A stretch of 64,000 nucleotides of DNA from Porphyromonadaceae bacterium H1 (GTDB lineage Bacteria; Bacteroidota; Bacteroidia; Bacteroidales; Paludibacteraceae), in NCBI GenBank assembly GCA_001653155.1, contig BDEJ01000030.1, positions 1 to 64,000 of the forward strand, given 5' to 3'. The notes under the pieces are model-generated. The model was not told where the DNA came from and ran no database searches. It worked only from the letters and a program-made list of their open reading frames with translations. Position numbers and translations under genes: made by a program. Shown piece by piece: positions 54,882-63,014 of the stretch (positions are counted from its first letter, which is position 1; each line of letters begins with the position of its first letter).

Positions 54882-57674
54882 CTAATGAGCTTCGAGCCAA
54901 TTAGCTCCATAACCGCAATCGGCTACCAGAGGAACGCGAAGCCGGAAAGCTCCTTCCATTTCCTCCACCACGGCCTTGCGAACGGCATCCAGCTCGCAAA
55001 CCGGGACACTAAAATTCAACTCGTCGTGCACCTGCATAATCATTTTTGCCTCCAGATTTTCCCGCTCAAAACGCTCCTGAATACGAATCATGGCAAGTTT
55101 AATAATATCCGCAGCACTACCCTGTATAGGAGCGTTAATGGCGTTCCGCTCGGAGAAACCACGCACAACATTATTCTGCGAGTTAATATCCGGGAGGAAG
55201 CGTTTACGTCCAAGCAAAGTCTCAACATACCCGAGTTCCTTAGCACGACGGATACTTGCATCCATGTATTCTTTCACTTGAGGATAGCTCTCAAAATAGC
55301 CATCTATCAGCTCCTTAGCCTCCGAGCGTGGAATGTTCAGGCGCTCCGAAAGACCGAAAGCAGAAATACCATAAATGATTCCGAAGTTTGCCGTTTTCGC
55401 CTTACGACGCATATCGCTTGTCACCTCCTCGGGAGACAAGCGATAAATTTTTGCTGCAGTAGCACTGTGTATATCGTTGGCATCAAGGAAGGCTGCAATC
55501 ATATTGGCATCCTGGCTGAGGTGGGCCATAATACGCAATTCGATTTGCGAATAATCGGCGCTCATAAACAGAGAATCGGGATTGGGGATAAAAGCCTTGC
55601 GTATTTCCTTGCCTTGCGCATCGCGTATGGGTATGTTCTGCAGGTTGGGATTGCTGGAGCTAAGCCTTCCGGTGGCAGTTACCGTCTGATTGTAAGAGCT
55701 GTGTATTCTACCCGTCTGAGGATTCACAAGTGCGGGTAGCGCATCGATGTAAGTACTGAGCAGTTTTTTGAGCCCTCTGTAGTCCAATATTTTCCCTACA
55801 ACGGGATGTTTCGAGCGGAGCTTTTCCAAAATATCCTCGGAGGTCGAATATTGCCCGGTCTTGGTTTTCTTCGCTTTGGCATCTATCTTCAGTGTTTCAA
55901 ACAGCACCTCTCCGACTTGTCGAGGCGAGGAAACATTAAAATCCCGACCGGCCTCAGCCTGTATCTCATCCTCAAGACGCCGAGCCTCCGCAGCAAGAAT
56001 TTCGGAACTTTGCTCCAGAGCCTGTGTATCAATCCGCACTCCACTGCGCTCCATCCTTTCCAAAACTCGAACAAGAGGCATCTCCACATCGTAAAAAAGC
56101 CTTTCAAGCGCATTGTCACGCAATTCCTTCTCCAGTATATTTTTTAAGCGGAAGGTGATATCGGCATCCTCGGCAGCATAGTTACATAACAAAGTCGCAT
56201 CGACCGCACGAATGGCAATCCGGTTCTTACCCTCGCCCAACAGGTCTTCGTAAGTTATAGTCCTGTACTTTAAATAAATATCGGCCAAATAATCCATACC
56301 GTGTCTCATTTCCGGTTGCAACAGGTAGTGGGCTATCATCGTGTCGAAAAGTCGGCCTTGCAGAGCAATACCATAAGAAGTCAGCACGGACAAGTCGAAT
56401 TTAAGGTTGTGTCCGATCTTTTCGATTTCGGGGTTTCCGAAAAAATCACGAAATTCTGCAAGCACCTCCAAAGCCTCATCTCTGTTTTCGGGCAACAAAA
56501 CAAAATAAGCTTCCCGCTCACAAAAGCAAAAAGAGAGCCCCACGAGCTCGTCGCGAAAGACATCAAGCCCCGTGGTTTCGGTATCAAAACAGACCGATTT
56601 CTGATCTTGCAATTTTCGAAGCAAAGCAGCGCGCTCCTCTCGAGTCCGCAGCAGCTGATAGCTGTGTTCGCTGTTCTCTATGGAGGCCGGCCCGGAAGAG
56701 GAGTCTTCATCAGGAAAGCTCGGCGAAGCCTGAGGCTCGGAAAGTTCGGGATTGTCAAACAAAGACATTTGCAGGCTTTGCACTCCGGCAGGAGGTAAAA
56801 CTGTCGACGAGCTGCCGAAAACTTTGGCAGCCAGACTTCGAAACTCCAGTTCGTCAAAAAGCCGTCGAAGCTCGCTCTCGTTTACGGGCCTTAGCCGCAA
56901 AGCCTCCTCTTCAAACTTCAGAGGGACATCTGTTTTGATCGTAGCCAAGAAGCGCGAAAAAATGATTTGCTCTTTGTTGTCTTCTATTTTATTCCGCAAG
57001 GCGCCTTTTATTTCCGCACTGCGCTCGAACATCCGATCGATACTGCCAAATTCCTGCAGAAGCTTCACGGCCGTTTTCTCTCCCACCCCCGGACAGCCGG
57101 GAATATTATCCGAAGCATCTCCCATAAGAGCCAACAAATCAAGCATTTGTTCATGGCTATCCAAGCCGTATTTAGCCTTTACCGCCTCTGTCCCCATTAC
57201 TTCAAAGCCTCCTTTATGCCGGGGTCGATACATAAAAATACGATCGGAGACCAGCTGACCATAGTCTTTATCGGGAGTGAGCATATAAACTTCGAAACCT
57301 TGCTTTGCGGCCTGACAGGCCACCGTGCCGATAACGTCATCGGCCTCATAACCGGGCTCTTCAAGTAAAGCGATGTTGTAGGCCCGAATCAGGTCTTTTA
57401 TAAGAGGCACCGACTTGCGTATGTCCTCCGGCGTTGCTTCGCGTTGGGCCTTATAAGCCTCGTAAGCTTCGTGACGGAAGGTCTTTCCACTCGGATCGAA
57501 AGCAACGGCTATATGTGTGGGTTCTTCACGCTTAAGGACATCTTCCAAGGTATTGACAAAACCCAGAATCGCAGAGGTATTCATCCCTTTGGAGTTGACT
57601 CGCGGATTCCGTATAAAAGCATAATAAGCCCGATAGATAACCGCATAGGCATCAATCAGAAATAACTTCTTCAT
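54882..57674 (-). CDS. polA: DNA polymerase I
   Basis: The 930-residue protein has a 5'-nuclease domain (about 1-290; YRAYYAFIRNPRVNSKGMNT, GDASDNIPGCPGVGEKTA), a 3'-5' exonuclease domain (about 335-510) that keeps the metal ligands in FDTETTGLD (D364, E366), and the polymerase domain (about 530-930) with motifs A (SADYSQIELRIMAHLS), B (RRKAKTANFGIIYG) and C (MQVHDELNFSV). It looks proofreading-proficient, unlike some family members. It is used in repair and Okazaki fragment processing. Confidence 0.95.
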   Translation of the reverse strand: MKKLFLIDAYAVIYRAYYAFIRNPRVNSKGMNTSAILGFVNTLEDVLKREEPTHIAVAFDPSGKTFRHEAYEAYKAQREATPEDIRKSVPLIKDLIRAYNIALLEEPGYEADDVIGTVACQAAKQGFEVYMLTPDKDYGQLVSDRIFMYRPRHKGGFEVMGTEAVKAKYGLDSHEQMLDLLALMGDASDNIPGCPGVGEKTAVKLLQEFGSIDRMFERSAEIKGALRNKIEDNKEQIIFSRFLATIKTDVPLKFEEEALRLRPVNESELRRLFDELEFRSLAAKVFGSSSTVLPPAGVQSLQMSLFDNPELSEPQASPSFPDEDSSSGPASIENSEHSYQLLRTREERAALLRKLQDQKSVCFDTETTGLDVFRDELVGLSFCFCEREAYFVLLPENRDEALEVLAEFRDFFGNPEIEKIGHNLKFDLSVLTSYGIALQGRLFDTMIAHYLLQPEMRHGMDYLADIYLKYRTITYEDLLGEGKNRIAIRAVDATLLCNYAAEDADITFRLKNILEKELRDNALERLFYDVEMPLVRVLERMERSGVRIDTQALEQSSEILAAEARRLEDEIQAEAGRDFNVSSPRQVGEVLFETLKIDAKAKKTKTGQYSTSEDILEKLRSKHPVVGKILDYRGLKKLLSTYIDALPALVNPQTGRIHSSYNQTVTATGRLSSSNPNLQNIPIRDAQGKEIRKAFIPNPDSLFMSADYSQIELRIMAHLSQDANMIAAFLDANDIHSATAAKIYRLSPEEVTSDMRRKAKTANFGIIYGISAFGLSERLNIPRSEAKELIDGYFESYPQVKEYMDASIRRAKELGYVETLLGRKRFLPDINSQNNVVRGFSERNAINAPIQGSAADIIKLAMIRIQERFERENLEAKMIMQVHDELNFSVPVCELDAVRKAVVEEMEGAFRLRVPLVADCGYGANWLEAH

Positions 57675-57810
57675 CTCTATTTGTTTGTTTGACTATCATT
57701 CGTTTAAGCCGGACAGATCCCAAATCCATCCCGGAAAAGAAGAAATGTCTTTCTTTTTCAGACTGTAAAAGTAACTAAAATTTATCCGGAAACACCACAA
57801 GCTCTCGAAA

Positions 57811-57818
57811 CAAAAATA
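57811..57818 (-). promoter_or_regulatory. Promoter -7 box for polA
   Basis: The minus strand reads TATTTTTG, matching TAnnTTTG, about 137 bp before the polA start. It lies next to the plus-strand box for the polyprenyl synthetase. Confidence 0.4.
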
Positions 57819-57827
57819 AAAAATGCT

Positions 57828-57835
57828 TACTTTTG
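57828..57835 (+). promoter_or_regulatory. Promoter -7 box for the polyprenyl synthetase
   Basis: TACTTTTG matches TAnnTTTG and lies 28 bp before the start codon at 57864, giving a leader of about 22 nt. Confidence 0.5.
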
Positions 57836-57863
57836 CAATTCCATTTTACGCGAAGTCTTATTC

Positions 57864-58838
57864 ATGAGTTTTACGGAGACCATAAAAGAAGTAATTACAT
57901 CGGAAATGCAAGCTTTCGAGGAGGCTTTTGCAGCGGCTTTCCGTACGGACAATAGCTTGCTGGCGGGGGTTAACGAATACGTACTGCGCAAAAAAGGAAA
58001 ACAGCTCCGGCCGGCTTTGGTTTTGCTCACGGCAAAGCTATTAGGAGAGGTCAACACAAGCAGCATACAAGCCGCACTTTCCGTCGAGTTGCTACACACC
58101 GCCAGCTTGATTCACGATGATGTGGTGGACGAAACCATGGAGCGTAGAGGAAAGGCTTCGGTGAATGCCCGATGGAGTAACAAAATAGCTGTATTGGCAG
58201 GCGACTACCTGCTATCAAAGTCGCTCTTACATGCCACAGAGACCCAGAACATCGATATTCTGAGCGTTATTTCGAGAATTGGAGTACAACTGTCCGAAGG
58301 CGAGTTGCAACAACTCTCGAATATGCAAAAAGGAGCGGTATCCGAAGAGGAATATTTCACAATTATCCGGAAAAAGACAGCCATGCTTTTCGCTTCCTGT
58401 ACGAAAATCGGGGCTATATCGGCAGGAGCCGATAAGGAAACACGCCTGCATCTGGAACGTTACGGAGAATTTTTGGGAATCTGTTTCCAAATAAAAGACG
58501 ATATTTTCGACTACTCGGAGAACGACAAAATCGGGAAACCGACAAGAAACGATATCCGTGAGGGTAAAATCACCCTACCGCTTATCCACGCCCTGGGGAA
58601 AAGCACGGAAGCCTTAGTCAACGACATCCGGGAATGGATTCGATCGCGAGAGCTATCCCCTGAACACATCAAAGAAATCGTTGCTTTCGTCCATCGAAAC
58701 GGAGGAATAGCATACGCCGAAGAACATATGCAAATTTATAAAGAGAAGGCCATTGGCGAGTTACAGACGCTTCCCGACTGCCAAGCAAAAGAGGCCCTCA
58801 TCGCTTGTGCGGAATTTGCGGCAAAAAGAAGCGTATAG
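57864..58838 (+). CDS. Polyprenyl diphosphate synthase
   Basis: The 324-residue protein has GKQLRPALVLLTAKLLG, the first aspartate-rich motif LIHDDVVDETMERRG (DDxxD at 85-89), GDYLLSKSLLHA, and the second aspartate-rich motif IKDDIFDYSENDKIGKPTRN near residue 213. It is of the all-trans long-chain type that makes the side chain of menaquinone. The product chain length depends on residues before the first motif and cannot be fixed here. Confidence 0.92.
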   Translation: MSFTETIKEVITSEMQAFEEAFAAAFRTDNSLLAGVNEYVLRKKGKQLRPALVLLTAKLLGEVNTSSIQAALSVELLHTASLIHDDVVDETMERRGKASVNARWSNKIAVLAGDYLLSKSLLHATETQNIDILSVISRIGVQLSEGELQQLSNMQKGAVSEEEYFTIIRKKTAMLFASCTKIGAISAGADKETRLHLERYGEFLGICFQIKDDIFDYSENDKIGKPTRNDIREGKITLPLIHALGKSTEALVNDIREWIRSRELSPEHIKEIVAFVHRNGGIAYAEEHMQIYKEKAIGELQTLPDCQAKEALIACAEFAAKRSV

Positions 58839-58849
58839 AAAACAAAAAA

Positions 58850-58885
58850 GACTGTTCCGCGAGCACAATCCGACGCGAAACAGCC
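58850..58885. terminator. Imperfect hairpin between the polyprenyl synthetase and the sigma factor
   Basis: GACTGTTCCGCG (58850-58861) and CGCGAAACAGCC (58874-58885) pair at 10 of 12 positions around a 12-nt loop. It lies between two convergent genes. The T tail is weak. Confidence 0.4.
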
Positions 58886-58911
58886 TTGTGTAAATTTCAG
58901 AGCACGGAAGT

Positions 58912-59418
58912 TCAACGATAGTCTTTCAGCTGGCTTTGCAAGCGCTTACGAGCCAAAAAGATACGACTTTTAACTGTTCCTATGGGCAGGTTCATGCTTT
59001 CGGCTATTTCTTCGTATTTATAACCCTGAACGTGCATCGTGAACGGAATCCGGTATTCATCGGGGAAGGAGCTAATCGTATTGCTTATCTCACCTACTGC
59101 GTACGCCCCATCCGGACTTTCAAAACCGGAGTTCTGCGACACATTCAAATGGTAAAGGTCACTGGTCTTGTCGATAATAGTCTGGTTACGAACAATCCGG
59201 CGGTAGTTATTGATGAAGATATTCTTCATCACCGTAAGGACCCAGCCCTTAAAATTGATATTGTCCGTGAACTTATCCCGATTATCGAGAACCTTTAATG
59301 TAGTATCCTGCAGCAAGTCTTCCGCATCTTCATGGTTCAAAGTCAGCGAGAAAGCGAAATTACGCATATTCCCCTGCAGAGCCATCAATTCATTTTCAAA
59401 CTGAACGTTCTTTTTCAT
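58912..59418 (-). CDS. ECF-type RNA polymerase sigma factor
   Basis: The 168-residue protein has sigma region 2 (MRNFAFSLTLNHEDAEDLLQ, DTTLKVLDNRDKFTD, FKGWVLTVMKNIFINNYRR) and region 4 (FPDEYRIPFTMHVQGYKYEE, IAESMNLPIGTVKSRIFLAR, KRLQSQL). It is an ECF sigma. No anti-sigma gene is next to it in this window. It is transcribed away from the NfeD gene and convergently with the polyprenyl synthetase. Confidence 0.93.
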   Translation of the reverse strand: MKKNVQFENELMALQGNMRNFAFSLTLNHEDAEDLLQDTTLKVLDNRDKFTDNINFKGWVLTVMKNIFINNYRRIVRNQTIIDKTSDLYHLNVSQNSGFESPDGAYAVGEISNTISSFPDEYRIPFTMHVQGYKYEEIAESMNLPIGTVKSRIFLARKRLQSQLKDYR

Positions 59419-59628
59419 AAACTAATACCTTTTTGATAAACCAAGTAGTTCCTGTGAGCGAATTGTGGAACATCTCTCGAAAACGTTTTTTGAAAATACT
59501 TTCCGAATAAGCTATTTAAGCAAACGACTGTCAGCTGTCTATACTGAATATGGAACGTAAAAGATTACTTCCGAAAATATTTTTATCGTTTTATGTTGCA
59601 AAAGTAAGCTATATTTTTGAATTATTCG

Positions 59629-59636
59629 TATATTTG
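59629..59636 (+). promoter_or_regulatory. Promoter -7 box for the NfeD-type gene
   Basis: TATATTTG matches TAnnTTTG and lies 20 bp before the start at 59657. A second match, TATTTTTG, is at 59612-59619. On the minus strand TACTTTTG at 59606-59599 may serve the sigma factor. Confidence 0.5.
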
Positions 59637-59656
59637 AAGTCCTAATTTTAACAAAA

Positions 59657-61051
59657 ATGAGCAAAAGACAAGTAATATTGATATTGATTTTTTCTATATG
59701 CACTCTGACGGCATTCGGAGCCGCCTCGCAGAAAAATATCTTTACCATCGATCTGAAAAAAGAAATTGGCGGCACCACATGGATATACGTACAAAAAGGA
59801 TTTGCCCAAGCTGAGGAAAAAGCGGCGGATCTCATTTTGATACACATGAACACCTATGGAGGAGAAGTTTTGTTCGCCGACTCGATACGTACCAAGGTAC
59901 TAAACAGTCACATACCTGTTTATGCATTTATCGACAACAACGCGGCTTCCGCAGGTGCTCTGATTGCCATAGCTTGCGATAAGATTTTCATGAGAAACGG
60001 TGCGATGATTGGAGCCGCCACGGTTGTAAACTCAAGCGGCGAAGCCATGCCGGACAAGTACCAATCTTACATGCGGGCTACTATGCGGGCTACTGCCGAG
60101 GCTCATGGCCGGGACACCCTTATAACGGGTCAAGACACAAGCTACGTATGGAAACGGAACCCACAAATAGCCGAAGCCATGGTAGACGAGCGTATTGTGA
60201 TCGAAGGAGTCAGCGAGGCCGGCAAAACACTGACATTTACAAGCGAAGAAGCTCTTCGAAACGGCTATTGCGAGGGCATTGCAAACAACCTGAAAGAAGT
60301 AATTGAAAAGCATCTTGAGTACAGCAACTATACAATCACATCCTTCCAGCCCAGTATATGGGACGAGATAAAAGGCTTCTTTATGAGCTCCATTGTCCAA
60401 GGCATATTGATCATGCTCATCATAGGCGGCATTTATTTCGAGCTGCAGACACCGGGTATCGGCTTTGCACTGGGAGTGGCCATCACTGCCGCCGTACTGT
60501 ATTTCCTACCTTTGTACATCGACGGATTAGCGGCACATTGGGAGATACTCATCTTTATCGTCGGATTGGCCTTGCTTGCCGTCGAACTATTTGCTTTACC
60601 GGGCTTCGGATTTTTCGGCTTCTTGGGTGTGGTTCTGATTCTTTCCGGGCTGACACTAAGCTTGATAGACAATGTTGTATTCGACTTTGAAGCCGTAAAA
60701 ATTTCACTCGTACGCAAAGCCATCATCACGGTTCTTGGAGGTTTGGGAGGAGGTTTCGCTCTCACAATTTACCTCAGCTCCAGGATAGGCGGCCGAGGCT
60801 GGTTCAAGCAAATGGCTTTAAACACTTCCCTGCTCAAAGAGGAGGGTTACGTAGGCGTAGCCACAGAAGTCAAACGTTTCGTAGGACAAACAGGAGTAGC
60901 ATCTACCGACTTGCGCCCTTCAGGAAAAATAAAAGTCGACTCAAACACTCTTGATGCGATTTCGGAGGAAGGCTTTATCGAAAAAGGGGAATCGGTAATC
61001 GTAAGCAAGCAAGAGGGCGCACAGGTGTACGTAGTGCGAACAGGAGATTAG
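59657..61051 (+). CDS. NfeD-type membrane serine protease
   Basis: The 464-residue protein has a signal peptide (QVILILIFSICTLTAFGAAS), a ClpP/SppA-like protease domain (about 25-225) with IHMNTYGGEVLFADSIRTK and the likely catalytic Ser98 in NNAASAGALIAIA and Lys134 in MPDKYQSYMR, three to four membrane helices (about 240-375) and a C-terminal NfeD OB-fold (GVATEVKRFVGQTGVASTDL, RPSGKIKVDS). It probably degrades membrane proteins such as stomatins. No stomatin partner is beside it. Confidence 0.88.
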   Translation: MSKRQVILILIFSICTLTAFGAASQKNIFTIDLKKEIGGTTWIYVQKGFAQAEEKAADLILIHMNTYGGEVLFADSIRTKVLNSHIPVYAFIDNNAASAGALIAIACDKIFMRNGAMIGAATVVNSSGEAMPDKYQSYMRATMRATAEAHGRDTLITGQDTSYVWKRNPQIAEAMVDERIVIEGVSEAGKTLTFTSEEALRNGYCEGIANNLKEVIEKHLEYSNYTITSFQPSIWDEIKGFFMSSIVQGILIMLIIGGIYFELQTPGIGFALGVAITAAVLYFLPLYIDGLAAHWEILIFIVGLALLAVELFALPGFGFFGFLGVVLILSGLTLSLIDNVVFDFEAVKISLVRKAIITVLGGLGGGFALTIYLSSRIGGRGWFKQMALNTSLLKEEGYVGVATEVKRFVGQTGVASTDLRPSGKIKVDSNTLDAISEEGFIEKGESVIVSKQEGAQVYVVRTGD

Positions 61052-61106
61052 CCTCGAAGCGGTCGAGCAAGAAATTTCTTCACAAAGCCTCTTCACCGGC
61101 TTAGCA

Positions 61107-61811
61107 TCAAGCGGGTTCGGTAAGAGCATTCTCAAAAAAACGCCACAAGGCATCGTCTTGCGGAACGGGCGCTGTGATGTGCACTGCCTTTTTGGAAACG
61201 GGATGAATAAAATCCAAGGAGCGGGCGTGCAGACTGATGCCTCCGTGGGCATTGGAGCGAGGGAAGCCGTATTTCAAATCGCCTTTTATCGGACAGCCGA
61301 TATGTGCCAACTGGCTTCGAATCTGATGATGTCTCCCAGTTTCCAGGCTCACTTCCAGCAAGTTGTAAGCATCCGAGTGAACAAGCAGGCGATAAGTCAA
61401 AACAGCCGGTTTGGCTCCGGAGCGCGGCGCGTCGTAAGCTTTTGATTTGTTTTGTATTTCGTTACGTATGAGATAGTGCTCCAAACGACCTTCCGGGGCT
61501 TGAGGTTTCTCCTTCACGACGGCCCAGTAAGTTTTAGTCACTTCTCGATTGCGAAACATATCGTTGAGACGCGTCAAAGCTTTACTCGTACGGGCAAAAA
61601 GCAGCACTCCACTCACTGGGCGGTCGAGGCGGTGCACCACCCCCAGAAAAACCTCACCGGGTTTGTTGTATTTCTGCTTCAGATAAGCCTTCACCAGCTC
61701 GGAAAGAGGGGTGTCTCCGGTCTTATCCCCCTGGACAATATCCGAACTGCCCTTATTTACGGCAATGATGTGGTTGTCTTCGTAAAGGATCTGTAGTGAG
61801 GATGGCTTCAT
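61107..61811 (-). CDS. RluA-family pseudouridine synthase
   Basis: The start at 61811 (MKPSSLQILYEDNHIIAVNK) is preferred because the upstream part of the longer frame is not conserved. The 234-residue protein has ILYEDNHIIAVNKGSSDIVQ, the catalytic-Asp motif GVVHRLDRPVSGVLLFARTS, and HHQIRSQLAHIGCPIKGDLK. It has no S4 domain, so it is a stand-alone type. It isomerises uridine in rRNA or tRNA; the position cannot be told. It is 62 bp after rlmB. Confidence 0.9.
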   Translation of the reverse strand: MKPSSLQILYEDNHIIAVNKGSSDIVQGDKTGDTPLSELVKAYLKQKYNKPGEVFLGVVHRLDRPVSGVLLFARTSKALTRLNDMFRNREVTKTYWAVVKEKPQAPEGRLEHYLIRNEIQNKSKAYDAPRSGAKPAVLTYRLLVHSDAYNLLEVSLETGRHHQIRSQLAHIGCPIKGDLKYGFPRSNAHGGISLHARSLDFIHPVSKKAVHITAPVPQDDALWRFFENALTEPA

Positions 61812-61873
61812 AGACAGCAATATAAACGCATTGATGAGGAGTATCGAAAAAGAAAGAGCCGATTCAATTGAAG

Positions 61874-62635
61874 TTAAGATTTTCGTTGCCGGAGAATTTC
61901 GTACATCATCACCCCTGCGGCAACCGACACATTCAGCGAAGCAATATTCCCCCAAAGAGGAATCCGTACTAAATTATCGCAAAGGCGCAAGTGTTCGGGA
62001 GCGATACCATCTTCCTCCGAACCAAGGATCAAAGCAACGGGATCGCGGTAAGAGATTACACAGTAATCCTCAGCGGCCTTCTCGGTAGCAGCCACCAGCT
62101 TAAGTCCCGACTCGGATAAAAACTTCAGCGCATCTCTCATATTCAACTCCCGGCATACGGGGATGGAAAGAAGTGCGCCGGCAGAAGTTTTAACGGCATC
62201 GGCATTGATGGCGGCAACACCTTTGGCCGGCACCACGATAGCATCAACACCGGCACATTCGCAGGTACGGGCAATAGCTCCGAAATTCCGCACATCGGTA
62301 ATTCCGTCCAACACGACGATAAAAGGGTTTCGCCCTTCTTCATAGATGGCAGGGATGATATTCTCCAAACGCTGGAATACGACCGGAGAAATAAAAGCAA
62401 TTACCCCTTGGTGGTTTTTTCGTGTAATACGGTTGAGCCTTTCGAGAGGCACCTTCTGAACCGGTATCGAAGTTGTAGCAAGAAGCGTGAGGAGTTCGCG
62501 TGACAAGTCGCCCGTCATATCACGACGAAGCAGCACTTTCTCAATTTCCTTTCCGGCCTGCAAGGCCTCCATCACGGCACGGACACCGAAAATAAGATCC
62601 TTCTCGGGACGTTGTTTTTTAGTATAAAAAGCCAT
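61874..62635 (-). CDS. rlmB: 23S rRNA (guanosine-2'-O)-methyltransferase, RlmB type
   Basis: The 253-residue protein has a small substrate-binding domain (FGVRAVMEALQAGKEIEKVL, VPLERLNRITRKNHQGVIAF) and a SPOUT methyltransferase domain with LDGITDVRNFGAIARTCECA, LILGSEEDGIAPEHLRLCDN and IPLWGNIASLNVSVAAGVMM. These are the three knotted-fold motifs. It methylates G2251 in E. coli numbering. It is first in a two-gene operon with the RluA-type gene. Confidence 0.92.
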   Translation of the reverse strand: MAFYTKKQRPEKDLIFGVRAVMEALQAGKEIEKVLLRRDMTGDLSRELLTLLATTSIPVQKVPLERLNRITRKNHQGVIAFISPVVFQRLENIIPAIYEEGRNPFIVVLDGITDVRNFGAIARTCECAGVDAIVVPAKGVAAINADAVKTSAGALLSIPVCRELNMRDALKFLSESGLKLVAATEKAAEDYCVISYRDPVALILGSEEDGIAPEHLRLCDNLVRIPLWGNIASLNVSVAAGVMMYEILRQRKS

Positions 62636-62817
62636 TTCTTTCTTGAAGACTTAAAATTCGGTTCATTCCGAAAACAGGTCTTTTCATGCCCGCAAAAATA
62701 TAAAAAATAGCCTTATCCCGGAAGTTTCTCTTCTCTCCGAGCCGAACTTCAAGGATTTTTCGAAGGAAATAAGGCAAGTAGCTCAAGGGTATGATGACAG
62801 ATAAACAGAAAAAGCAC

Positions 62818-62866
62818 TCCCTATTTATAGGGATTAGAGGCTCGAAAATCCCCCTTTTTAGGGATT
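62818..62866. promoter_or_regulatory. Two tandem palindromes upstream of the TonB receptor promoter
   Basis: TCCCTAT-TT-ATAGGGA (62818-62833) is a perfect palindrome with a 2-bp centre, followed by GATT. AATCCC-x8-GGGATT (62847-62866) is a second, looser one. Their centres are 31 bp apart, about three helical turns, and the second ends 22 bp before the -7 box at 62889, where an activator would bind. Confidence 0.5.
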
Positions 62867-62888
62867 CCGGAGTAGCGCAAAAGAAGAT

Positions 62889-62896
62889 TATCTTTG
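62889..62896 (+). promoter_or_regulatory. Promoter -7 box for the TonB-dependent receptor
   Basis: TATCTTTG matches TAnnTTTG. The leader to the ATG at 63015 would be about 110 nt and contains a 9-bp stem (CATAATTTT/AAAATTATG) and a G/C-rich stretch that may fold. No known riboswitch pattern was recognised. Confidence 0.5.
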
Positions 62897-63014
62897 CAAT
62901 CCAAATTGCAGAGCCATAATTTTCCTTATTGAAAATTATGCCGGGCGGCCCTGAAACCGACAGAGTAAAGATAGCGCCCCTGCTCTGCTTAGTTATTTTT
63001 TGACAAAGCGCAAC

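Noticed and set aside
54819-55739. 306-codon plus-strand frame over the polA 3' end
   Set aside because: It lies opposite polymerase motifs A, B and C and has no pattern of its own.
62897-63014. Riboswitch in the TonB receptor leader
   Set aside because: There are stems, but I could not match the conserved core of any riboswitch class I know, including cobalamin.
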